Assembly: GCA_964452115.1 (NCBI GenBank)
Contig: CAYVKY010000054.1
Span: 1-13,700 of the forward strand
Reading direction: 5' to 3'
Source of the DNA: CAYVKY01 sp964452115
Lineage (GTDB): Bacteria; Bacteroidota; Ignavibacteria; Tepidaquicellales; Tepidaquicellaceae
DNA: 13,700 bases
The notes under the pieces: generated by a model
The model's input: only the letters and a program-made list of their open reading frames with translations
Database searches by the model: none
Told to the model about the DNA's origin: nothing
Made by a program: the position numbers and the translations under genes
Shown here: positions 1 to 6,440 of the stretch, piece after piece
Numbering within the stretch: position 1 is the first letter of the stretch
How the letters are laid out: the number at the start of each line of letters is the position of its first letter

Positions 1-1070
1 GATGGCGTACACCCGATCCTGAAACGCCTCAGCTTTGAATCGCTCCAGCAAATCTGAGTAGGCGCTTCCTGATTCGGAACGAGGCGCAGATATGATGATG
101 CAACTGTATTTCCGAATGCTGTAAGTACATCAGCATACTGGCATAAACCGCCGATAACTTTTTTCGATTCCGCCGAAAGGCTTCCGGTTTTATCAACGGT
201 AACATTTTTTCCGTCTTTAATAAGCTTCAGGTGAACGTGCATTCCCGAACCTGCAACTCCATCTTCGAGCTTCGGTGCAAAAGTGGCAAGCATATTATGG
301 CGCGCTGCAATATTCCTGACAAGCCATTTAGCAATCACAAGTGAATCTCCTGCTTCTTCGATAGGAGTTGAAAGGAATTCTATTTCAAGCTGTTCGCCGT
401 TTTTGCCCATTAATTCGTCGCTCTGACTTTCTATTCTTTCGATAAATCCCACTTCGCTGTGCGCATACTTTACAGAGCCCACAATCTGTGTGATTTCCCG
501 TTCCATTTCAGCGAGAATTCTGCCAGATTTGACATAAGGACCTGAAGCGTGGTATCCGCGCTGCCTGAGCGGGAGATACATATTTTGTTCGGGTGTGTAG
601 AAAAGGTAAAATTCCAGTTCACCGAACGCGTGCAGTTCAATGCCCGTATTTTTTTTGAAAAGTTCTGCGGCTTTAATTAAGATATTATCGGGAGTGTAAG
701 GTGCAAGTTCGCCTTCAGCAGTAATGTATTTGCAGACAAAGTCGAGGCTCTTGTTATCAAAAGGATTTATGAATGCAGTTTTCCACATCGGAACTACATA
801 TAAATCCGAAAGCCCCGAATCAACCATACCTTTAAAAAGTGATGATCCATCCACCCTCTCTCCTTCGGTAAGAACGCACTCAGCGTTTTTTCTCGTCGGG
901 ATAGGGATTTGCATTTCTTTCAATTTACCATCAAGTGCTGTATAGTGAAATGTGATTCTTTCGATTTGTTTAGCTTCGATGATTTTCAGCAGGTCATCTC
1001 TGGTGAAATCTTCTTTTTGCTTATCCAGGAATACACAAACCGGATTTGACAGTGCATAAGGTATAGACAT
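1..1070 (-). CDS. Glutamine synthetase family protein (3' end cut by window edge)
   Basis: The predicted reaction is ATP-dependent ligation of ammonia or an amine to glutamate, in the cytoplasm. About 356 N-terminal codons are visible, where the family usually has 430-470. The N-terminal beta-grasp part contains DGKLKEMQIP and the VDGSS motif. The catalytic domain shows GELEFYLF (metal-binding glutamates), GEQLEIEFLSTP, then GSGMHVH with the ATP/metal-site histidine, and LRLVPNQEAPTQICW near the edge. The ATG at 1068-1070 is the first in-frame start and has no Shine-Dalgarno. The gene lies 95 bp beyond the upstream dihydroorotate-dehydrogenase-like gene, with a terminator between them, so it is probably its own transcription unit. 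The spacing of motifs fits type I GS, but the sequence is divergent (FHYTALDG rather than the common RFTD/KG form). It could be a gamma-glutamyl-amine ligase instead of housekeeping GlnA. The last dozen readable residues depart from the expected NRSA-IR-P arginine motif. Confidence 0.85.
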   Translation of the reverse strand, partial: MSIPYALSNPVCVFLDKQKEDFTRDDLLKIIEAKQIERITFHYTALDGKLKEMQIPIPTRKNAECVLTEGERVDGSSLFKGMVDSGLSDLYVVPMWKTAFINPFDNKSLDFVCKYITAEGELAPYTPDNILIKAAELFKKNTGIELHAFGELEFYLFYTPEQNMYLPLRQRGYHASGPYVKSGRILAEMEREITQIVGSVKYAHSEVGFIERIESQSDELMGKNGEQLEIEFLSTPIEEAGDSLVIAKWLVRNIAARHNMLATFAPKLEDGVAGSGMHVHLKLIKDGKNVTVDKTGSLSAESKKVIGGLCQYADVLTAFGNTVASSYLRLVPNQEAPTQICWSDSKLRRFRIGCTP

Positions 1071-1101
1071 AGCTAATAGTTTAATTAATAAATATAATGC
1101 G

Positions 1102-1145
1102 AAAAAATACCCGCTGCCAATCTATCTGATAAGTCAACAGCGGGT
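1102..1145 (-). terminator. Intrinsic terminator of the PFOR/DHOD-like operon
   Basis: An 8-bp perfect stem (ACCCGCTG at 1109-1116 with CAGCGGGT at 1138-1145) encloses a 21-nt loop. On the minus strand the second arm is followed by TATTTTTTC, a U-tract. It lies 21 bp past the stop of the dihydroorotate-dehydrogenase-like gene and before the glutamine synthetase start. There is no comparable T-run on the plus side, so it is read as unidirectional. The long loop lowers confidence a little. Confidence 0.75.
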
Positions 1146-1165
1146 TTATAAAAATAATAAGGATA

Positions 1166-2161
1166 TTAAATCTTATATGTGTTTAATATCTTCATATAAT
1201 TTGCTCTTTCAAACGCAGCCGGGTCTGCAACTGAACGCTGACTCATACTGCCTTTCATTAATGATACCGAACCGTATTCATTCACTTCCATCCAGTTTGT
1301 AAGGTCGGATAGAATTTCGGGAATCCTTTTGATTCCGTTTCTGAGCAGTTCTGAACATATCATCGCCACATCACCGCCGGCCATCAGAACTTTAATAACA
1401 TCGGTGTAATTCTGTATGCCTGAGGTTGCGGCTAATCCGGCTTCAATTCTTCCGTAAAGAATTGCCAGCCATCTGAGCGGGAGACGAAGCTCCCAACTGT
1501 GGCTAAGCGTGAGATTCGGAACGATTTCCAGATTATCAAGATCAAAATCCGGCTGATAAAACCTGTTGAAAAGCACCAGCGCATCTGCTCCGGCTTCATC
1601 AAGTTTTTTTGCCATATTTGCCATTGATGAAAAATACGGGCTGAGCTTCATTGCCACGGGAATTTTAACGTGCTCTTTTACTGCTTTCAGATCTCTTATG
1701 TAAATGTTTTCGACTATTTCACTGTCCGTACTGAAATCTGCTGCAACATAATATACGTTTAATTCCAATGCATCTGCTCCGGCCTGTTCAATCAATTTTG
1801 CATATTTAAGCCATCCGCTTTTTGATACTCCGTTAAGACTTGCAATGATAGGAATATTAACAACTTCTTTGGCTTTCCTGATGTGTTCAAGGTAATCTTC
1901 CGGACCTCTCGCATATTCTTCCGTTTCGGGGAAATATGTCAATGCCTCTGCATAACTTTCAGACCCGTAAGTCATAAAGTAATCGTGAGCATTTTGCTCC
2001 TGTATTATCTGTTCTTCGAACAGCGAATATAATACTACAGCTGCCGCTCCTGCATCTTCCATTTCCTTTATCATTCCGATATCTTTTGATAAAGGCGAAG
2101 CAGACGGAACCAATGGGTTCTTAAGCTTGAGACCCATATAGTTAGTTGTTGTATCTACCAT
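1166..2161 (-). CDS. Dihydroorotate dehydrogenase-like flavoprotein, PFOR-associated
   Basis: This 331-residue protein is probably an FMN-binding TIM barrel of the dihydroorotate dehydrogenase-like family often found next to nifJ. Visible features are the N-terminal GLKLKNPLVPSASPLS, IIASLNG (105-111), ADALELNVYY (129-138), the lysine of VAMKLSP (169-175) and a glycine-rich phosphate-site stretch, ATSGI to AGGDVAMICSELLRNG (245-276). The conserved tail is MKGSMSQRSVADPAAFERA (302-320). In true class 1 enzymes the position after ELN carries a Ser/Cys-containing NxSCPN motif with the catalytic base nearby. Here it reads NVYYVAADF, so pyrimidine synthesis activity is doubtful. The start ATG lies only 24 bp after the PFOR stop, with no clear Shine-Dalgarno, so the two are very likely co-transcribed. 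A redox role linked to ferredoxin or pyruvate metabolism is an inference from that pairing. The substrate is unknown. Confidence 0.85.
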   Translation of the reverse strand: MVDTTTNYMGLKLKNPLVPSASPLSKDIGMIKEMEDAGAAAVVLYSLFEEQIIQEQNAHDYFMTYGSESYAEALTYFPETEEYARGPEDYLEHIRKAKEVVNIPIIASLNGVSKSGWLKYAKLIEQAGADALELNVYYVAADFSTDSEIVENIYIRDLKAVKEHVKIPVAMKLSPYFSSMANMAKKLDEAGADALVLFNRFYQPDFDLDNLEIVPNLTLSHSWELRLPLRWLAILYGRIEAGLAATSGIQNYTDVIKVLMAGGDVAMICSELLRNGIKRIPEILSDLTNWMEVNEYGSVSLMKGSMSQRSVADPAAFERANYMKILNTYKI

Positions 2162-2185
2162 TGTTATATTCTTTAATTTTTAAAT

Positions 2186-5100
2186 TTAATCTTTTTTAGT
2201 TTGTGCAAGTATCTGGTAATATTCAGTGCGTTCTTTTATGTTCTTCTCGGCAAGCTTCATAAGTTCCTTTGCGTGTTCTGGCTGAGATTTTGTAAGCATC
2301 TTGTAACGTGTTTCGCTGTATGCATAATCTTCAAATTTTGTAGTACCTTTTACTTTTTCGAGCTTGAACGGATTTTCACCGTTTACCATTAATTCAGGAT
2401 TGTATCTGAAGAGCTGCCAGTATCCGGAATCAACTGCTGCTTTCTGATGGTCAACACCTTTTGCAAGTTCATATCCGTGTGCAATGCAGTGCGAATATGC
2501 AATAATAATTGACGGACCGTCGTATGCTTCTGCTTCAAGGAATGCCTTCAGGCAGTGCAGATCGTTTGCTCCCATTGCTACTCTTGCCACATATACATAT
2601 CCGTATGACATTGCTATCAGTCCTAAATCTTTTTTCGGTGTTGCTTTTCCTGACGCTGCAAATTTTGCAACCGCACCTATGCCTGTGGATTTGCTCATCT
2701 GTCCGCCTGTGTTTGAATACACTTCGGTATCAAGCACAAGTATATTTACATTTTTGCCCGATGCAAGCACGTGGTCTAAACCGCCGTAACCGATGTCATA
2801 AGCCCATCCGTCACCGCCTATAATCCAAACAGATTTTTTCACTAAATAGTCCGCAAGACTCAGCAAATGTTTTGCACTGTCGGATTTAATAGAATTTAAT
2901 TTTGATTTAAGATGTTCGACTCTTTCTCTCTGTGCAATGATTCCTGCTTCATCTTTCTGCTCAGCATTAAGAATATCACCTGCGAGTGATTCGCCGATTT
3001 CAGTTGAAAGTGATTTCAGAAGTTCTCTTGCATATTCACTGTGCTTGTCAACCGAAACTCTCATCCCGAGTCCGAACTCCGCATTGTCTTCAAAGAGGGA
3101 ATTGTTCCATGCCGGACCTTTGCCTTCTTTGGTTTTTGCCCAAGGTGTAGTCGGCAGGTTGCCTCCGTAAATGGATGAGCATCCTGTTGCGTTTGCAATA
3201 ATTGCTCTGTCGCCAAAAAGCTGGCTAACCAGTTTCACATAAGGCGTTTCACCGCAGCCCGCACATGCACCGCTGAATTCAAAGAGCGGCTCGAGGAACT
3301 GGCTTCCTTTGATTGTGCCGACATTGATTTTTGTTCTGTCATATTCCGGAATGTCGAGGAAGTAATCCAGATTTGTTCTTTCAGCTTCTCTTAAAGGAAT
3401 CTGCGGTTCCATATTAAGTGCTTTCAGTCTTACTTCTTTTTTATTCTTTGCGGGACAAATTTCATAGCATAACTGGCATCCTGTACAATCTTCAACTGCA
3501 ACCTGAATCGTGTAATATGTTTCATCTGCGAATTCTTTTCCTTTATACTTCATATACTTGAATGTCCCGGGTGCATTTTCTATGTACTGCTTGTCATATA
3601 CTTTCGTTCTGATAGAAGCGTGAGGACAAATCATAGCACACTTTCCGCACTGGATACATACATCAGGATCCCATACCGGAACTTCAAGCGCGATATTTCT
3701 CTTTTCCCATCTTGCTGTTGCAGTCGGGAAAGTGCCGTCAACAGGCATTTCGCTGACAGGTATGCTGTCGCCTTTGCCTAAAAGTATTTTGCCTAAAACA
3801 TTTTTCACGTATTCGGGAGCTTTTTCCGATACTATCGGCGGAAGTTCTATATTGCTGACATCTTCCGGTTTCACTTCCACTTTGAAAAGATGTTCAAGCG
3901 TCTGGTCAACTGCTTCATTATTTTTTCTTACAATCTCATCGCCTTTTGCACCGTAAGTTTTCTTGATAGATTTTTTAATCTGCGCAATTGCTTCATCTTT
4001 AGGAAGCACTCCGGAGATTGCAAAGAAACAGGTCTGCATAATTGTATTTATTCTTGAACCCATTCCTGTCTTTTTTGCAACGTCATAAGCATCAATCACA
4101 TAAAACTTAAGTTTTTTATTTATGATTTCATTGCAGACTTTCTTCGGAAGTTTTGAAAATGTTTCGTCTTTCGAATAAGGACTGTTTAAGAGGAAAGTGC
4201 CGCCGTCCTTGATGTTTTCAAGTACGTCGAGCTTTTCCAAAAGCGTAAACATATGGCAGCCGACAAAATCCGCTTTCTGTACAAGATAAATAGATTTGAT
4301 GGGCTTCTTGCCGAATCTCAAATGCGACACCGTTGTCGTTCCGGATTTTTTTGAATCATATACAAAGTATCCCTGAACGAAATAATCTGTTTCTTCACCG
4401 ATAATTTTAATTGTGTTTTTATTTGCACCAACCGTACCGTCTGAACCAAGTCCGTAGAAAAGTGCGCTAACTCTTCCGGTTTCATCAATTACAAATGATT
4501 CATCATATTGAAGACTTGTATGCGTAACGTCATCATTAATACCGACAGTGAAGTGGTTCTTCGGATTATCTTTTTTCAGTTCATCAAAGATGCACTTTAC
4601 CATCGCAGGAGTAAATTCCTTTGAAGACAATCCGTATCTTCCGCACACTACCTGAGGAATGGTTTTGAATTTCGAAGATGTGTTCTGATTTTCATTCAAT
4701 GCCGTCACAACGTCCAGATAAAGCGGCTCGCCAAGGCTTCCCGGTTCTTTTGTCCTGTCAAGCACTGCAATTTTTTTAACTGTCTGAGGAATTGCATCTA
4801 TGAAATGTTTAAGTGAGAATGGTCTGTATAATCTTACTTTCAGAATTCCGATTTTTTCATCTGACTGAGACCTTAAATATTCTACTGTTTCTTCCGCTGT
4901 CTCTGCACCTGAACCCATAAGAATTATTATTCTCTCTGCATCGGGTGCGCCGTAATAATCAAACAGGTGATATTGTCTTCCTGTTATTTCAAAAAATTTA
5001 TTCATTGCATCCTGAACTATTTCAGGGCATGCATCATAAAATTTATTCACTGTCTCTCTTCCCTGAAAATATACATCGGGATTTTGTGCAGTGCCTCTGA

Positions 5101-5743
5101 GCACGGGATTGTCTGGTGTGAGCGCTCTTGAACGGTGCGCCATCACTGAAGATTCATCTATCATAGCTTTAATATCTTCTTCGGTCAGCTGTTCGATTTT
5201 CATAACTTCGTGTGATGTTCTGAATCCGTCAAAGAAATGCAGAAAAGGAATTCTTGACAAAAGTGTTGACCTTTGTGCAATCAAAGCGAAGTCGTGAACT
5301 TCCTGAACTGAATTTGAACAGAAAAGTGCAAAACCTGTCTGCCTTGTTGCCATCACATCACTGTGGTCTCCGAATATTGACAAAGCTTGTGCTGCCAGCG
5401 ATCTGGCAGAAACGTGAAAAACTGTAGGAGTAAGTTCTCCGGCAATCTTAAACATATTTGGAATCATTAAAAGAAGTCCTTGCGAGGCTGTGAATGTGGT
5501 TGTCAGTGAACCTGACTGCAGCGCTCCGTGTACTGTACCGGATGCACCGCCTTCGCTTTGAAGTTCCACTACTACAGGAACTGTACCCCATATATTTTTC
5601 CTCCCTTTTGCCGACCATGCATCAGAAAGTTCACCCATCGGGGATGACGGGGTTATTGGATAAATTGCTATTACTTCATTCGTACTATGTGCTACATATG
5701 CGGCGGCTTCATTACCATCTACTGTTACTTTTATTCTTGACAT
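2186..5743 (-). CDS. nifJ: Pyruvate:ferredoxin (flavodoxin) oxidoreductase, single-chain
   Basis: The enzyme oxidatively decarboxylates pyruvate with CoA to acetyl-CoA and CO2, passing electrons to ferredoxin or flavodoxin in the cytoplasm. At 1185 residues it has the full length of the homodimeric single-chain form. The N-terminal pyrimidine-binding domain starts with GNEAAAYVAH and includes the YPITPSSPMGE loop. Domain V is a two-cluster ferredoxin with Cys 696, 699, 702, 706 and 753, 756, 759, 763, all present. The proximal 4Fe-4S ligands are Cys827, Cys830, Cys855 and Cys1086. The thiamine diphosphate motif runs from GDG (977-979) to NTGGQ (1011-1015). No key residue is missing. The ATG at 5743 is preceded by a good AGGAG, unlike most genes here. 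It heads a two-gene operon with the dihydroorotate-dehydrogenase-like gene and lies downstream of pta-ackA, which consume its acetyl-CoA. Confidence 0.97.
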   Translation of the reverse strand: MSRIKVTVDGNEAAAYVAHSTNEVIAIYPITPSSPMGELSDAWSAKGRKNIWGTVPVVVELQSEGGASGTVHGALQSGSLTTTFTASQGLLLMIPNMFKIAGELTPTVFHVSARSLAAQALSIFGDHSDVMATRQTGFALFCSNSVQEVHDFALIAQRSTLLSRIPFLHFFDGFRTSHEVMKIEQLTEEDIKAMIDESSVMAHRSRALTPDNPVLRGTAQNPDVYFQGRETVNKFYDACPEIVQDAMNKFFEITGRQYHLFDYYGAPDAERIIILMGSGAETAEETVEYLRSQSDEKIGILKVRLYRPFSLKHFIDAIPQTVKKIAVLDRTKEPGSLGEPLYLDVVTALNENQNTSSKFKTIPQVVCGRYGLSSKEFTPAMVKCIFDELKKDNPKNHFTVGINDDVTHTSLQYDESFVIDETGRVSALFYGLGSDGTVGANKNTIKIIGEETDYFVQGYFVYDSKKSGTTTVSHLRFGKKPIKSIYLVQKADFVGCHMFTLLEKLDVLENIKDGGTFLLNSPYSKDETFSKLPKKVCNEIINKKLKFYVIDAYDVAKKTGMGSRINTIMQTCFFAISGVLPKDEAIAQIKKSIKKTYGAKGDEIVRKNNEAVDQTLEHLFKVEVKPEDVSNIELPPIVSEKAPEYVKNVLGKILLGKGDSIPVSEMPVDGTFPTATARWEKRNIALEVPVWDPDVCIQCGKCAMICPHASIRTKVYDKQYIENAPGTFKYMKYKGKEFADETYYTIQVAVEDCTGCQLCYEICPAKNKKEVRLKALNMEPQIPLREAERTNLDYFLDIPEYDRTKINVGTIKGSQFLEPLFEFSGACAGCGETPYVKLVSQLFGDRAIIANATGCSSIYGGNLPTTPWAKTKEGKGPAWNNSLFEDNAEFGLGMRVSVDKHSEYARELLKSLSTEIGESLAGDILNAEQKDEAGIIAQRERVEHLKSKLNSIKSDSAKHLLSLADYLVKKSVWIIGGDGWAYDIGYGGLDHVLASGKNVNILVLDTEVYSNTGGQMSKSTGIGAVAKFAASGKATPKKDLGLIAMSYGYVYVARVAMGANDLHCLKAFLEAEAYDGPSIIIAYSHCIAHGYELAKGVDHQKAAVDSGYWQLFRYNPELMVNGENPFKLEKVKGTTKFEDYAYSETRYKMLTKSQPEHAKELMKLAEKNIKERTEYYQILAQTKKD

Positions 5744-5748
5744 AAATT

Positions 5749-5753
5749 CTCCT
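5749..5753 (-). promoter_or_regulatory. Shine-Dalgarno AGGAG of the PFOR gene
   Basis: The minus strand reads AGGAG, five bases before the ATG at 5743. It is the only strong Shine-Dalgarno I see before a gene in this window. It fixes the PFOR start and suggests high translation of this gene compared with its neighbours. Confidence 0.75.
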
Positions 5754-5837
5754 GTTGTTTTTATTTATATTTTTAAAACTATTTAATTTTTTATATTTAT
5801 TGCCTAGGATTTTATTTGCGATATCTTTAACGGAATA

Positions 5838-5845
5838 CAAATATA
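5838..5845 (-). promoter_or_regulatory. Possible Bacteroidota-type -7 box for PFOR
   Basis: The minus strand reads TATATTTG, matching the TAnnTTTG -7 element of Bacteroidota promoters, within TTATATTTGTA. The same 11-mer occurs before the 9309-8875 gene. No TTG is found at the usual -33 distance. If used, it would give an untranslated leader of roughly 85-90 nt before the PFOR ATG. Confidence 0.4.
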
Positions 5846-5898
5846 AGCATACAAAATAAGAATAATAATATATTTTTAAAATGCAAAATAAGGTATAC

Positions 5899-5976
5899 AA
5901 ACCGCAGATATGCCGCTCATGTCCCTGCGGGATAATTTTGTCACAACATCATATTACGGCACACGGAAATCCGTGG
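5899..5976. repeat. GC-rich palindromic patch, possible dispersed repeat remnant
   Basis: Three short palindromes are packed into a stretch much richer in G+C than its surroundings. They are CCGCAG (5902-5907) pairing with CTGCGG (5925-5930), the nested TCCC-TGC-GGGA (5922-5932), and CACGG-AAAT-CCGTG (5962-5975). Such TCCCnnnGGGA-type hairpins in intergenic DNA resemble dispersed palindromic (REP-like) elements of Bacteroidota genomes. That link is from memory and is not demonstrated here. It could also be structured leader DNA upstream of PFOR. Confidence 0.4.
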
Positions 5977-6146
5977 ATATTTTCTAAAAATAATTGTATT
6001 GCTAAAAACAGAAATATGTACTATGTTTATTCAGGTGTAAATATGTATTATTTGTAATCAGTAAATAATTGAAACTTTAATATGAAAATGAATGTATTAT
6101 ACTATATAGATAGGTCTGATGATAAAAAATAATATTGATTTTGCTA

Positions 6147-6177
6147 TTGACAAATAAATTCAATTCCTATACATTTG
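6147..6177 (+). promoter_or_regulatory. Bacteroidota-type promoter on the plus strand
   Basis: TTG at 6147-6149 is followed after 20 bases by TACATTTG at 6170-6177. This fits the TTG-N17-23-TAnnTTTG promoter pattern of Bacteroidota. The predicted start of transcription is near 6183-6185. No gene of ordinary size follows on the plus strand. A terminator comes about 180 nt downstream. Confidence 0.5.
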
Positions 6178-6191
6178 TAATAGATAGTTAA

Positions 6192-6281
6192 ATGATTAGG
6201 ACAAGAGATGAAAAACAAAGTAAAGACACTATGAGACATAGTAAAGAAACTATGTTCTTTAAAAATGGAAATAAAAGCTAA
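6192..6281 (+). CDS. Possible 29-residue small protein with SK(D/E)TM repeat
   Basis: ATG at 6192 to TAA at 6279-6281 encodes a strongly basic, lysine-rich peptide. The DNA direct repeat keeps the frame, so SKDTM (residues 10-14) recurs as SKETM (17-21), seven residues apart. There is no Shine-Dalgarno, which is not disqualifying in this genome. It starts about 8 nt after the predicted transcription start and ends about 46 nt before the terminator stem, so it would fill much of the small transcript. An ORF this short may occur by chance, and no membrane segment or known family is visible. Confidence 0.2.
   Translation: MIRTRDEKQSKDTMRHSKETMFFKNGNKS
6216..6254. repeat. Direct repeat pair forming two alternative hairpins
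   Basis: 6216-6233 and 6237-6254 are near-identical 18-mers (16 of 18 matching) spaced 21 nt apart. The core is AGTAAAGAnACTATG. Each copy's ACTATG can pair with the central CATAGT at 6237-6242. This gives either a hairpin with a 3-nt loop (AGA) or one with a 6-nt loop (AAAGAA, 7 bp with ACATAGT/ACTATGT). The two are mutually exclusive. At DNA level the arrangement could also be a pair of overlapping operator-like palindromes. Confidence 0.7.
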
Positions 6282-6326
6282 AATAATAAGAGTTTAAGAG
6301 TTTACTCCCACCAACAATAAACCCCT

Positions 6327-6362
6327 AAATCCCGACTTTCCCCCGAGTCGGGATTTTTTTTT
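6327..6362 (+). terminator. Plus-strand intrinsic terminator with no obvious gene
   Basis: An 11-bp stem pairs AAATCCCGACT (6327-6337) with AGTCGGGATTT (6346-6356) around an 8-nt loop. It is followed by a run of nine T (6354-6362). The opposite side has no T-run for minus-strand transcripts, so it serves rightward transcription. The nearest plus-strand signal upstream is the promoter-like box at 6147-6177. Confidence 0.8.
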
Positions 6363-6381
6363 GCCTAAAAATCAGTTTTTA

Positions 6382-6416
6382 CAAAAAAAAATGCCCTTTC
6401 GGAAAAGGACATTTTT
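6382..6416 (-). terminator. Intrinsic terminator of the pta-ackA operon
   Basis: AAAAATG (6387-6393) pairs with CATTTTT (6410-6416), and CCTTT pairs with AAAGG inside, with one C/A mismatch and a 4-nt loop. On the minus strand the hairpin is followed by a run of T (complement of 6383-6390). It sits about 25 bp past the acetate kinase stop. The A-rich left flank read as T also makes it usable for leftward transcripts only. Confidence 0.75.
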
Positions 6417-6440
6417 AAAAAATTTATTTCAATTGTAATT

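Larger units (their letters stand above)
6184..6362 (+). ncRNA. Putative orphan small RNA (or small-protein mRNA)
   Basis: This is inferred from a promoter-like box just upstream (6147-6177), a strong plus-strand intrinsic terminator at its end, and an internal repeat structure. The predicted transcript is about 178 nt. It contains a 21-nt-spaced direct repeat, two competing hairpins (6228-6254) and a possible 29-codon ORF. It is convergent with acetate kinase and does not reach that coding region. I did not recognise a known RNA family. The length is in the range of 6S RNA, but I could not find the long closing stem that would be expected. The exact 5' end is a guess. Confidence 0.4.
5744..6440. 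other. Long AT-rich intergenic region between ackA and PFOR
   Basis: About 700 bp without a conventional gene. From left to right it holds the PFOR ribosome site and leader, a -7-like box, a GC-rich palindromic patch (5899-5976), AT-rich sequence without a recognisable feature (about 5977-6140), a plus-strand promoter-like box, a short repeat-bearing segment with a tiny ORF, a plus-strand terminator, and the minus-strand terminator of ackA. No tRNA-like cloverleaf or known riboswitch was recognised. Confidence 0.7.

Noticed and set aside
5712..5900. Minus-strand open frame of 62 codons overlapping the PFOR start
   Set aside because: It is very AT-rich (Lys, Asn, Ile, Tyr) and runs through the PFOR ribosome site into the PFOR gene in another frame. 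No start signal supports it.
5744..5900. Riboswitch or attenuator in the PFOR leader
   Set aside because: The sequence is almost all A/T with no stable stem. I recognised no known aptamer core.
6147..6173. Sigma-70 style promoter TTGACA...TATACA on the plus strand
   Set aside because: The spacer would be only 15 bp. The same bases fit the Bacteroidota TTG-N20-TAnnTTTG pattern better.
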